A stretch of DNA of 39,825 nt from Deltaproteobacteria bacterium. Its GTDB lineage: Bacteria > Desulfobacterota > Syntrophia > Syntrophales > UBA2210. The translations under genes were made by a program, and so were the position numbers. Below, piece by piece: positions 1 to 7,700 of this stretch; positions within the stretch are counted from its first letter, which is position 1, and each line of letters starts with the position of its first letter. The notes under the pieces are model-generated. The model saw only the letters and a program-made list of their open reading frames with translations, was not told the DNA's origin and ran no database searches. The stretch spans positions 1 through 39,825 of the forward strand of contig JAFGGB010000102.1 in assembly GCA_016930775.1 (NCBI GenBank). The letters run 5' to 3'.

Positions 1-458
1 CCGCTATATGCCTGGGCGACCATGTCGTAGGCGGGACGCGCAGCATATTGTGGGAGAGAATCGTGGCCGAAGCCGCAGATGGAGCAGTAAATAACCTGGG
101 GATTGATCTTCTGAATGTCGGGCCAGTCGAAGCCGAGTTTTTTCATAGTCGTGGGACGAAAATTCTCCAGCACCACGTCCGAGACCTTGATAAGTCCCCG
201 AAGAATCTCCCGGCCTTTTTCCTGCTTCAGATCAAGGACCATGCTTTTCTTATTGCGGTTTAGACTGATGAAATAAGCGCTCAGATTCTTGTCGCGCTTG
301 CTGCCTACGTAGGGTCCAAACTCCCGGGCGTCGTCGCCGTGGGCCGGTTCGACATGGATCACCTCCGCGCCGAGATCGGCGAGAAACATCGAACACGTCG
401 GGGCCGCTAAAACGTGGCTCAAATCGATAACCCGTATGCCTTCCAAGGATCTGCTCAT
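1..458 (-). CDS. CaiB/BaiF-type (class III) CoA-transferase, 3' end cut by window
   Basis: This is the N-terminal 152 codons of a CoA-transferase that would move CoA between carboxylic acids by a family III mechanism. It is not in the ORF track because it runs off the left edge. Reverse-strand translation starts MSRSLEGIRVIDLSHVLA, followed by LADLGAEVIHVEP and SLNRNKKSMVLDLK, which are the usual N-terminal blocks of this family, then VVLENFRP and YCSICGFG. The start ATG follows a GGAGG-type site (GGAGGAATCAATTATG). The catalytic aspartate, near residue 169 in formyl-CoA transferase, should lie just outside the window, so activity cannot be judged. The gene lies downstream of a sodium:solute symporter on the same strand but behind a terminator, so it probably has its own promoter. 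The substrate is unknown. Confidence 0.9.
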   Translation of the reverse strand, partial: MSRSLEGIRVIDLSHVLAAPTCSMFLADLGAEVIHVEPAHGDDAREFGPYVGSKRDKNLSAYFISLNRNKKSMVLDLKQEKGREILRGLIKVSDVVLENFRPTTMKKLGFDWPDIQKINPQVIYCSICGFGHDSLPQYAARPAYDMVAQAYS

Positions 459-538
459 AATTGATTCCTCCAGAGTTTTTTTAATGACTGTTCCCCGATA
501 CCGATTAATCTGCTCCGTTGCAGACCCATACCAAGGGG

Positions 539-572
539 AAAAGGCGCCCGTCATGGGAGTACGACGGGCGCC
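539..572 (-). terminator. Intrinsic terminator of the symporter gene
   Basis: A perfect 10-bp inverted repeat, GGCGCCCGTC (543-552) and GACGGGCGCC (563-572), has a 10-nt loop. Read on the minus strand it is followed by TTTTCC. It lies just after the symporter stop codon and separates that gene from the CoA-transferase. Confidence 0.85.
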
Positions 573-589
573 TCGATAAATGGTTTGTT

Positions 590-2125
590 TTAAGATCTGG
601 CTTTGCCGTCGCCGAACACGAGATCAAGATGCTCCTTAGGGGGCGCCTTGGTCTGCGTCATTTTACTGATGATCATATAGGCAACGAAGGCCAGGATGAA
701 CGCCGGGAAAATCTCGTGAATGTTTTTCAACGCCGCGATCTTTGTCCTGAAGAGTTCGCGATAGACAGTGCAGCTGACTATTCCGATGAGCATTGACCAG
801 AAAGCGGCATGGCCGGTGCCCCATCGGAGATACAATCCTCCAAAGATGGCGGGGAAGAAGCTCGCGGCGAAGACCGCGCCTGCAAAGGCGGTCAGTTCTA
901 CGATGCCGGCTGGCGGCTTAATTGTCACGAGGAAGACTATTATGCAATACAGCCAGATTGCAGTTTTGGTCCGGGGAACTATTTTTTCTTTGGGCATAGG
1001 TTTCCAAACGTTCCACATGTCGCCTATGAGCGCGGTTCCGACAATCAGCATGACTGACGCAAGGGAGGACATGCCCGCAGCAAAAAGACCCGCCATGCAG
1101 ATGCCGCTTATAAGAGGGTTGTTAAACTTGGCCAGCATAAAACCGACGACCTGGTCCGTGTGCTTGACAAGAAAGGCCGCTTCTTCGGTTGAGGTCATTC
1201 CATGCACCAGGGCGCCCAGACCCATGACGCAGACCATGGAGATTCCGAGAAAAACAGGAGTCCAGATCATGGCGAATTTCATGCTTTTCGCGTTGTCGAT
1301 GGAATAGAATCGGATAAGGCACCGCGGCTCGGCTATCTGTTTCATGCCAACCGAAAAACCGATGCCGAGGATGTAAGCAAAGGAAACCAGGGCGCAGAAT
1401 GTCACAAGTCCGTCGCCCATGGGTTTACCCGATTTTGTTACGTGATCCACCATGGCGATTTTCGTCATCAGATCGCCGTAGCTGCCCACATAGATAAAGG
1501 GGATAAGAACCATGATAATGGCCACGGCGAACATCATAATGCCCTGAACGGCATCGGTCCAGAGGACGCTGTACATGCCGCCCCATACGGTATATGCACA
1601 GGTTACAAAGATGATGAGGAACACTCCCCATATATATGGAACGCCGAGTACCGATTTAAGCAAATGGGCGCAGCCTTTGGCAATTCCCGCCATATAAAAA
1701 ATCGTGGCGAAAATAATGACAAAGGCCGATAGAATCCGGATCGATTTTGAGAGAGAACTCTTGTATCGGAAATCAAAATAATCCGGTATCGTGACGGACT
1801 TTAGATAAGCCGTCTGGTTGCGCATGCGGGGGCCGAGGACGAGCCAGGTCATCATGCAGAAGCCCGTCCAGAAAACGCCCACCCAGGCCCAGCAGAGACC
1901 GGCGCTGAAGGCCGTTCCCGCTTGGCCTATATACGTATTGGTGCTGATAAAGGTCGAAAAAAAGGCAAGCGATACGACCCAGCCCGGTATATCGCGTTTT
2001 GCGATGTAATATTCCTTGACTCCGCGCTGTGCCTTTAATTTGAAAAACCATCCAATTCCCAAGCATATACCGACGTAAACTATTATGAGCGCAAGAATGA
2101 TCCAATTTTTCGCAATGTATTCCAT
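590..2125 (-). CDS. Sodium:solute symporter (SSS family)
   Basis: A 511-residue polytopic inner-membrane protein of the SSS family (PutP/PanF type), which imports an organic solute with Na+. The translation is a series of about 13 hydrophobic segments. It contains the family block VWGGMYSVLWTDAVQG near residue 190, with FFSTFISTNTYIGQAG earlier. The track starts at TTG (2131), but that codon is only 1 nt from the GGAGG. The ATG at 2125 is 7 nt away and is preferred. A 36-residue membrane peptide is encoded just upstream and a CoA-transferase downstream, so a carboxylate substrate that is later activated to a CoA thioester is a reasonable inference. Substrate specificity cannot be read from the sequence. 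Confidence 0.93.
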   Translation of the reverse strand: MEYIAKNWIILALIIVYVGICLGIGWFFKLKAQRGVKEYYIAKRDIPGWVVSLAFFSTFISTNTYIGQAGTAFSAGLCWAWVGVFWTGFCMMTWLVLGPRMRNQTAYLKSVTIPDYFDFRYKSSLSKSIRILSAFVIIFATIFYMAGIAKGCAHLLKSVLGVPYIWGVFLIIFVTCAYTVWGGMYSVLWTDAVQGIMMFAVAIIMVLIPFIYVGSYGDLMTKIAMVDHVTKSGKPMGDGLVTFCALVSFAYILGIGFSVGMKQIAEPRCLIRFYSIDNAKSMKFAMIWTPVFLGISMVCVMGLGALVHGMTSTEEAAFLVKHTDQVVGFMLAKFNNPLISGICMAGLFAAGMSSLASVMLIVGTALIGDMWNVWKPMPKEKIVPRTKTAIWLYCIIVFLVTIKPPAGIVELTAFAGAVFAASFFPAIFGGLYLRWGTGHAAFWSMLIGIVSCTVYRELFRTKIAALKNIHEIFPAFILAFVAYMIISKMTQTKAPPKEHLDLVFGDGKARS

Positions 2126-2238
2126 GTTCAAACCTCCTCGTTGACTAAAAGGTAAAAATCTTTGAAGATAGAATAGTTCTTACGCGCCAGGACTGGGTTG
2201 TCCGGCAGATCATGTCGCCTCTTTTTAAGGCTCTTTGT

Positions 2239-2349
2239 TCAATCTTCTCCTTCCTGATGGATCACTACATCAGATCTCTTTACGAGAATGGCGTTGATGA
2301 CTACCAACAGGATAATGCCCCAGTAGGCCATGCCAGTTAAAAAATCCAT
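2239..2349 (-). CDS. Small membrane peptide, symporter small accessory protein type (36 aa)
   Basis: This 36-residue ORF is too short for the ORF track. It begins MDFLTGMAYWGIILLVV, has a single transmembrane segment (about residues 7-23), and ends in a short charged tail (HQEGED). The start ATG has a strong site, GGGAGG, 8 nt upstream. The stop is about 110 bp before the symporter start, on the same strand. Peptides of this size and composition upstream of SSS genes are annotated in some genomes as symporter small accessory protein. That assignment rests on my memory of the family plus position. A role in folding, stability or gating of the symporter is inferred. Confidence 0.75.
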   Translation of the reverse strand: MDFLTGMAYWGIILLVVINAILVKRSDVVIHQEGED

Positions 2350-2806
2350 ACAACGAACCTCCCTTTCGAATTTGAGGGATGGAAGCATCCCACGTGTTTA
2401 CCGTACATAACCGTAAAGAATAAGCTACACCAAATTTGATTCATTAAAATACCACTATAAAGTGGGATTGCATGAAGACGCAGCGGGTGGAAAGACGGTC
2501 ATGGACATAGAGAGCATATTGCAACGGAGCAGGATATTGCTATTGGAACCAGGTTGGGAAATGAAGTGCTTCTTACTGCATTATGTAAAGTCTGTGAATC
2601 AATAAATTAAGACATATTAATGATTTGAAAAATATATGCCGAGAATGAGGAGCAACAAGCCTGATGCGGTTCTACGACTACAATGAATGTGGAAAATCTT
2701 TAGGTTCAAATATATGGTTTAATATCTAACACCATCAAATTCCCATATAATCACCAGTTGTTTTTGATGCTTCTTCACAATTGGGCGACTTGCATTATTA
2801 AGTTCG
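2350..2806. other. 457-bp AT-rich intergenic region, no convincing gene
   Basis: This gap separates the small symporter peptide from the LuxR-type regulator, both on the minus strand. It is clearly richer in A+T than the flanking symporter gene. I found no convincing sigma-70 or sigma-54 promoter on the minus strand and no terminator for the regulator gene. It does contain two 10-bp-spaced ACCGTA repeats (listed separately) and a small palindrome CCACT-ATAA-AGTGG at 2452-2465. It probably carries the activator-dependent promoter of the symporter operon. Confidence 0.5.
2400..2415. promoter_or_regulatory. Direct repeat ACCGTA x2, possible operator
   Basis: ACCGTA occurs at 2400-2405 and 2410-2415, exactly one helical turn apart, about 50-65 bp upstream of the small-peptide start codon. 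The next gene upstream encodes a LuxR-type DNA-binding protein. The spacing suits a dimeric regulator, but repeats this short can arise by chance. Confidence 0.25.
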
Positions 2807-4828
2807 CTAAGCATCCAGCAGAAGGCGACTGGTAGTCTCTGCCTTCAGTAGAGGTATTTCTTTTGTCGATTCCCCCGCATGACTCGACGCCAACTCGAGG
2901 AGACGCGCTCTCAGGGTGATCTTCGTATTTGTAAGGCCGAGCTTGCGGCGAATACTCTCACGATAGAATTCAACGGTACGGAGTGAGACATTTAGAATAT
3001 TGCATATTTCTTTGTTCGTTTTTCCCTCACGAATCAAATTGGCAACGAGGATTTCTTTAGGATTCAGATTGAAGTATTTTGATGAAAGTCTACAGGAAAA
3101 AGAAGAAACGATTTCATTCAGGTTTGTCTCGATAATTGAGAGGTAGGCCTGTTGTTTTGAAGTCATTTGTGTGATTTTCAGCTTATCAATATAGGGAACG
3201 ACTAATTCCTTGACATTGAAGAGAACTTTTTCCTCCAGTTCGATTCGCACATCGTCCTTATGAGCCAGAAGAACTTTCAATGCTATATTTGCTTCTTCGA
3301 GATTTTTGGATTTTATTTGAAGTTCCTGTTCCCGATCAAGGAGAGCTTTTTCCGACCTTTTCGCTTCCGTTACTTCTTTAACTATGTGAACGGCGCCTAT
3401 GATATTTCCATCGGCATCCGTTAAGGGAGTAGAGGTTATTTCATAGATATCGTCTGGTTGATTTCCTTTGATTTCGTTCCTGATCGGTTTTCCGCTAATA
3501 AAATGCTGGTAGGGTGCAAAGGGGAGTTTACGGATCTCGGAGTTGCCGTACATAAGAAAAGAAAAGGACTGTCCTACGGCATATTCGGCTTTTATATTTC
3601 TTAGATTGACGGCCGCCCTGTTCATACGAAGAATTTTATTTTCATTGTCCACAATGAATATGGAGTCTGAAACGGAATTGAAGGTACGTTCCCAATCGGC
3701 GGCGTAACTCTTCAACGATACCAAAGTGGAGTCAAGCTTCATACAAAGATCTTTAAAAGTATGAGCAAGCTCGCCTATTTCATCTGAACTCGATATCGAA
3801 TCAAGTTCATTTATGCAATCCGACCGATTGCCTGAAACGAGCGAATCGGCGCTATTAATGGAACCAAGAATTATTGCAGCTTTTCGAAGTTTTACAAGTG
3901 GACGTACAATGCTGCGTATTGCTATTGAAACAAAAATGATGGACGCGATAACGGAAGAAAGGATTATGATAATAAAATGCTGGCGAAGCGTCATAATAGG
4001 CGCGAATGCTTCATCGATCGGACGTTGAGCTCCAATAATCCAGTTTGAATTAGGAACTTGCTTCAAGGCGATCAGCATGGGAATTCCAAGGGAATTGACT
4101 GTTTCTCCGACCCCTTCGAACCCTTTGATAGCCGCATCGAAGAGTTTGTTCCTGCCTTCCGAGATCATAGATAGGATTCTTTCATTTTCGGGGTGAAGAA
4201 TCATTGTTCTGGACTTGTTGAAAATGTAAATGTATCCATTTTTTCCGATTCTTGTTTGCTGGATGCCTTGAAGGGCCTGCGGTGAATTCAGTTGAACCGA
4301 ACATCCTATGAGACCTATGATGTTGTTGGCGTCATTCCAAATTGGCTCTGTGAAGGTCAGCACGGGCAAACCGGTGCGCACGGATCGATACGGCTCTCCC
4401 ATGACCCCCTTCTTGATCTTCATGGTTTCCTTGTAATATTGGCGGAAGGACAGATCGACTCCACGAATTTCTTCATGGGGTGGATAGTCTACCCAGAGAT
4501 GTCCATCCGCATCCAGGACAAACATGCCGTTTTGGAATTTTGGGAATATTGCCACCATTTGATGAAGCTGGTTTTCAATTTTTTCAACATGTTTGTTCGT
4601 TATTGCACTTCTATCGAGAGAGATTACAATTGCTTTTATTTCCTGTCTGGTATCCTGAAGAAAACGTGAAACAGCTTGAGATCCCGCTTCGGAGATGCTT
4701 TCAAGACCAGAATATGCGGAGTTGCGTAACGAGGTTTCGAGGTAATAAAGATACAGCATCCCCGTACAACCGAGCATCAGGGTAATCAGCGATGCAACTA
4801 TTATGGCTGTCTTGTTCTGCAAAGTCAT
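2807..4828 (-). CDS. Membrane-bound one-component regulator: dCache-HAMP-PAS-LuxR HTH
   Basis: A 673-residue sensor and transcription factor in one chain. From the chosen start (residue 16 of the track ORF, with AAGGGGGA upstream): TM1 at about 7-30; an extracytoplasmic double-Cache domain at about 35-280 with FRQYYKETM and GEPYRSVRTGLPVLTFTEPI; TM2 at about 284-305; HAMP at about 306-370; PAS at about 377-490; a coiled-coil linker; and a LuxR/GerE helix-turn-helix at about 590-645 (LNPKEILVANLIREGKTNKEICNILNVSLRTVEFYRE). There is no histidine kinase or receiver domain, so the DNA-binding domain appears tethered to the membrane. It most likely senses a small periplasmic ligand and controls the neighbouring symporter and CoA-transferase genes; the target is inferred from position only. 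Its coding sequence is AT-richer than its neighbours. Confidence 0.9.
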   Translation of the reverse strand: MTLQNKTAIIVASLITLMLGCTGMLYLYYLETSLRNSAYSGLESISEAGSQAVSRFLQDTRQEIKAIVISLDRSAITNKHVEKIENQLHQMVAIFPKFQNGMFVLDADGHLWVDYPPHEEIRGVDLSFRQYYKETMKIKKGVMGEPYRSVRTGLPVLTFTEPIWNDANNIIGLIGCSVQLNSPQALQGIQQTRIGKNGYIYIFNKSRTMILHPENERILSMISEGRNKLFDAAIKGFEGVGETVNSLGIPMLIALKQVPNSNWIIGAQRPIDEAFAPIMTLRQHFIIIILSSVIASIIFVSIAIRSIVRPLVKLRKAAIILGSINSADSLVSGNRSDCINELDSISSSDEIGELAHTFKDLCMKLDSTLVSLKSYAADWERTFNSVSDSIFIVDNENKILRMNRAAVNLRNIKAEYAVGQSFSFLMYGNSEIRKLPFAPYQHFISGKPIRNEIKGNQPDDIYEITSTPLTDADGNIIGAVHIVKEVTEAKRSEKALLDREQELQIKSKNLEEANIALKVLLAHKDDVRIELEEKVLFNVKELVVPYIDKLKITQMTSKQQAYLSIIETNLNEIVSSFSCRLSSKYFNLNPKEILVANLIREGKTNKEICNILNVSLRTVEFYRESIRRKLGLTNTKITLRARLLELASSHAGESTKEIPLLKAETTSRLLLDA

Positions 4829-4979
4829 AACGCGATTCCCCCTTTCTATCGGCCGCCTGCGAGTGGCTTTCATGCACGAGGAAGTGTTGTTGCAACGTCA
4901 ACGACCTTCTTGAACTGGCGGCGACAATAGCGGAATTTGAAAAATTCTCAGATGATGAATATCAACTCTTCGGTCCGGT

Positions 4980-5798
4980 TCAGATGTCATGAATCTTTTC
5001 ACTGGCAATTTTTGCCGCGATATCTATAACGCCAGGAACGGATCTCACGGCGTCAAGAAGGCGATCCTGCGATTCCAGGGGATTCATGACTCCCGTGAGT
5101 GTTACGTGGCCGTCGTCTGTTACTGAAACCTGCACGTTTTTAGGGACCAGCAGGGTTTTCTTCACGACTGCTTCGATCCTTTTTTCGAGACTATAGCGTT
5201 TCATCGTCTCGAGGGCGGTTAGGCTGCAGGAATTGATAATATCGGACGAAGCCACGGCGATAATCATTTCGGCTGCCGTTTCATATCCCAGCTTATCTGT
5301 ATTGACGATGAGATCATAGAGCCCAGGGTCGTCCCAGCTAATATTGAAGGCATATTCCATGAACCCTCTCCGGTCGCTGTCGCTTTTCCGAATAGCTTTT
5401 TGGGCGTTGATTTCATCGATTTTCCATTCCTGCGCAATCCGCTTGACTCTTTGAGTTTCCGATGAATAAATTCTGACATGGAGAGCGCACCCGAAATCCT
5501 GAAGAAGAAAGGGAGAACCATGGCCGATAATGACGCCCTCGCCGCGCTGAGCCACGCGATAGACCACGGACTCTAGAAGTTCTTGGTAAGATTTCGGTTT
5601 CAGATCCAGAAGCCTGTTGAAAAAACCGGGGGCCTTTTCATCGAGGCTTTCGATATCCTTCAATGAAAGACCCATGTCAAGAAATTCCTGCTGGAGTCTG
5701 TCATCGTCATAAAGTCTGACGGAAAGACGGTTCGCTATATGTTGCGCTATGAGGAGGGATTCCGATCCGATGCCGGCGGTAATTGTTAGTAAAGCCAT
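4980..5798 (-). CDS. Cytidylate kinase-like protein with C-terminal BON domain
   Basis: A 272-residue protein. Residues 1 to about 190 resemble the cytidylate-kinase-like AAA/P-loop family (Cytidylate_kin_2): MALLTITAGIGSESLLIAQ at the nucleotide-binding end, VIIGHGSPFLLQD, and the SDSDRRGFMEYAFNISWDDPGLYDLIVNT block. The P-loop is loose, lacking the classical GK[ST]. Residues about 200-268 (VVKKTLLVPKNVQVSVTDDGHVTLTGV...VPGVIDI) form a BON domain, usually linked to membrane or phospholipid association. A strong site GGAGGTTGCCCT precedes the ATG. It is a single-gene unit facing the methyltransferase divergently. The true substrate is unknown, and it is unlikely to be the essential Cmk. Confidence 0.85.
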   Translation of the reverse strand: MALLTITAGIGSESLLIAQHIANRLSVRLYDDDRLQQEFLDMGLSLKDIESLDEKAPGFFNRLLDLKPKSYQELLESVVYRVAQRGEGVIIGHGSPFLLQDFGCALHVRIYSSETQRVKRIAQEWKIDEINAQKAIRKSDSDRRGFMEYAFNISWDDPGLYDLIVNTDKLGYETAAEMIIAVASSDIINSCSLTALETMKRYSLEKRIEAVVKKTLLVPKNVQVSVTDDGHVTLTGVMNPLESQDRLLDAVRSVPGVIDIAAKIASEKIHDI

Positions 5799-5968
5799 AG
5801 GGCAACCTCCTTTGAAATATTACGATGATTAATGAAAGACAGTACATTATTAACTCATAAGTCGCGTTCTGTCTAAACAATTTATAGAGACTCTTCAAAG
5901 AAAGGAAGCCTTCGGTCTCGTAGGTCTTGTTTTTCGGGGCAATAGAGAATAATGGAAGCTGTTTATTG

Positions 5969-5996
5969 TTGACGACCTTTGATTGTCTGGTAAGAT
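5969..5996 (+). promoter_or_regulatory. Sigma-70-like promoter for the methyltransferase gene
   Basis: TTGACG at 5969-5974 and TAAGAT at 5991-5996 are separated by 16 bp. The predicted start site is about 20 nt upstream of the ATG at 6024. The match is moderate. Confidence 0.5.
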
Positions 5997-6023
5997 AATT
6001 TCTCAGACGGGAGATTGCGCGAC

Positions 6024-6836
6024 ATGATCGGCAAGGGCATTCATGAGCATTTACAGAAGCAGAATGGCGAAACCATCGATCAATTCGCAAACGGAGCTGT
6101 TAAAATCCTACAAAAGAAAACTGGATATCGATTTTCTCTCGATGCCGTGCTTCTGGCTTCCTTTGTGCGGATTGCGGGAGATGAACGACTCATCGATATC
6201 GGAACAGGAAGCGGAGTTATAGCGCTTATCCTTGCAAGACGATTCCCAGGCATCGAGATAACGGGGATTGAAATTCAGGAGCAGATGGCTGCAATGGCCG
6301 CCAGAAACGCAGCTATAAATGATCTTTCGAAACGGATCAACATTCTGTGCGGCGATGCCCGGGAGCTTGGTTCGTTGTTTGGCCCATCGACTTTCGATGC
6401 CGTCATTTTCAACCCTCCTTACCGCAAAATTTCGTCGGGTCGGTTGAATGCTGTAAGAGAAAAAGCCATGGCGCGTCATGAAGTCAGCGGCTCCCTTCGA
6501 ATCTTTCTCGATTCTGCGCGTTCAATTCTGACGGATGGTGGAAAGGTCTTTTGTATTTATCCCGCCCGCCGAGGCGTAGAACTGCTTACGTCCATGCGTT
6601 CCTTCTCGATAGAACCCAAACGAATGCGGATTGTTTATTCACATTGCGACGGCGACGGAGAATTTATGTTGGTCGAAGGAACCAGGGGAGGGGGGGAAGA
6701 ATTAAAAATCTTGTATCCCCTCGTTATATACCGGTCGGCGAACTGCTATACCGATGAAATGCAGGGAATCTTCAAGAACCTTGTCCTTCCTGTTTCAAAC
6801 GGCGATTCAAAATTTCAAGGGTCATCACGCGTCTAA
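6024..6836 (+). CDS. TrmN6/YfiC-like class I SAM-dependent methyltransferase
   Basis: A 270-residue N6-adenine-type methyltransferase related to tRNA1(Val) (adenine-37-N6)-methyltransferase. Visible motifs are the N-terminal block YRFSLDAVLLASFV typical of the YfiC group, SAM motif I LIDIGTGSGVIAL, the acidic motif II residue in GIEIQ, and catalytic motif IV FNPPY. The ORF track starts at TTG 6015. The ATG at 6024, about 10 nt from GGGAG, is preferred. The gene overlaps the DUF721 gene tail to tail by 65 bp. The exact RNA substrate in this organism is inferred from family only. Confidence 0.85.
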   Translation: MIGKGIHEHLQKQNGETIDQFANGAVKILQKKTGYRFSLDAVLLASFVRIAGDERLIDIGTGSGVIALILARRFPGIEITGIEIQEQMAAMAARNAAINDLSKRINILCGDARELGSLFGPSTFDAVIFNPPYRKISSGRLNAVREKAMARHEVSGSLRIFLDSARSILTDGGKVFCIYPARRGVELLTSMRSFSIEPKRMRIVYSHCDGDGEFMLVEGTRGGGEELKILYPLVIYRSANCYTDEMQGIFKNLVLPVSNGDSKFQGSSRV

Positions 6837-7266
6837 GAATTTCCTTGAGTTCGTCGTCCGATAGACCATCAAGACTCCGCTCAATCAGTTCCCGGTCTCG
6901 TTGTTTCATTTTACCGGCTGTTGACAGGGGAGATGACGCCCCCTTCGAATCTTTCGGCTTCTTCCCGATTGCAAAATGAATATCTCTGATGATTAACCCA
7001 GTAAAATGTGAATTGACTTTATCGATGATTTCCTGTTTCATAAACATCAATTGGTGAAGCCACATCGATGAGGTTACGTGAACAAAAAGGGTGTCATTAC
7101 GGCGAACATTAGGGTGCGTATTGGCTGCAATGAGAGGCCCGACGGCTTCGTTCCATGTCTTCGTCAATTCAGTATCGGGTAATGTCAGGGGCAATCCCCG
7201 GCGTTTGCAGATCTGGGAGAGCACATCGCCGAGCCGTTCCAGTTTACTCCGTCGTCTCTTGATCAT
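6772..7266 (-). CDS. DUF721 / DciA-like protein
   Basis: A 164-residue DUF721 protein. The N-terminal half has the family core: LERLGDVLSQICKRRG, WNEAVGPLIAANTHP and DTLFVHVTSSMWLHQL, a KH-like fold in DciA. The C-terminal part is charged and less conserved (SDDELKEILRRVMTLEILNRR). Some DUF721 proteins (DciA) load or regulate the replicative helicase DnaB; whether this one does is not shown by sequence. No strong ribosome binding site precedes the ATG, and the start codon lies inside a cluster of GTCATG repeats. The 3' end runs 65 bp into the convergent methyltransferase gene. Confidence 0.8.
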   Translation of the reverse strand: MIKRRRSKLERLGDVLSQICKRRGLPLTLPDTELTKTWNEAVGPLIAANTHPNVRRNDTLFVHVTSSMWLHQLMFMKQEIIDKVNSHFTGLIIRDIHFAIGKKPKDSKGASSPLSTAGKMKQRDRELIERSLDGLSDDELKEILRRVMTLEILNRRLKQEGQGS

Positions 7267-7291
7267 GACGTAGTCATGGCATAGTCATGAC
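7264..7291. repeat. Palindrome and direct-repeat cluster of GTCATG half sites
   Basis: CATGAC-GTA-GTCATG (7264-7278) is a perfect 6-bp inverted repeat. It is followed 11 bp later by a second TAGTCATG that extends to the palindrome GTCATGAC (7284-7291). The cluster covers the start codon of the DUF721 gene and lies between divergent genes, so it could be an operator. No known regulator motif is recognised. Confidence 0.4.
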
Positions 7292-7334
7292 GCACAGTCA
7301 AGGGAGGCGATTGACAGAAAGGATTTCAAGGGCT

Positions 7335-7700
7335 ATGAGAAATATTACGCAACTATTGCAGCAGGTTAAAAGTCATGAAAACTACCATGCCGTAGGCATG
7401 ATACTGTGCCATAACGGAGTGGTGAGAAAAACATCGAGAAACGGAAGATTGATTAAAGAGATTACTGTAACTGCCGACTGGACTCGCCTCGATGAAACCA
7501 TCCGGAAGGCGAAGAAACGTCCTGGAATTGTCGAAGTTCTCGCAGACATACGGGAAGGACGGCTTTTTGCCGGTGAGGACATCATGTACGTTGTAGTGGC
7601 CGGAGACATCCGGGAGAATGTCTTTGCGGTCCTCATGGATACCGTCAATGAGATTAAAGCCGAAGTGACAAAAAAGGAGGAAGTCTATGATGAATGCTGA
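7335..7700 (+). CDS. Short MoaE-like molybdopterin synthase catalytic subunit homologue
   Basis: About 121 residues from the chosen ATG. The C-terminal half aligns by eye with MoaE: DIREGRLFAGEDIMYVVVAGDIRENVF followed by MDTVNEIKAEVTKKE corresponds to the E. coli HRIGELWPGDEIVFVGV...MDYLKTRAPFWKRE segment, including the lysine-rich active-site region. The N-terminal part has CHNGVVRKTSRNGR, giving a basic pocket, but the protein is shorter than classical MoaE (about 150). The ATG at 7335 is preferred over 7287 because homology begins there, although neither has a strong ribosome binding site. No other molybdopterin gene is nearby. It overlaps the glycerate kinase start by 14 bp, so the two are probably co-translated. 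Confidence 0.7.
   Translation: MRNITQLLQQVKSHENYHAVGMILCHNGVVRKTSRNGRLIKEITVTADWTRLDETIRKAKKRPGIVEVLADIREGRLFAGEDIMYVVVAGDIRENVFAVLMDTVNEIKAEVTKKEEVYDEC

Noticed and set aside
459-538. Sigma-54-like GG...GC pair upstream of the CoA-transferase
   Set aside because: On the minus strand TTGGTATGGGTCTGC has the GG and GC one base too close for the -24/-12 consensus, so no promoter is called.
590-1732. Plus-strand ORFs inside the symporter gene (768-1307, 1202-1732 and others)
   Set aside because: They are shadows of a well-supported SSS gene. Their translations are low-complexity or histidine/methionine rich without family features.
2501-2605. 34-codon plus-strand ORF (MDIESILQRS...) in the intergenic region
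   Set aside because: No ribosome binding site, no recognisable similarity, and the region is antisense to the flanking transcription.
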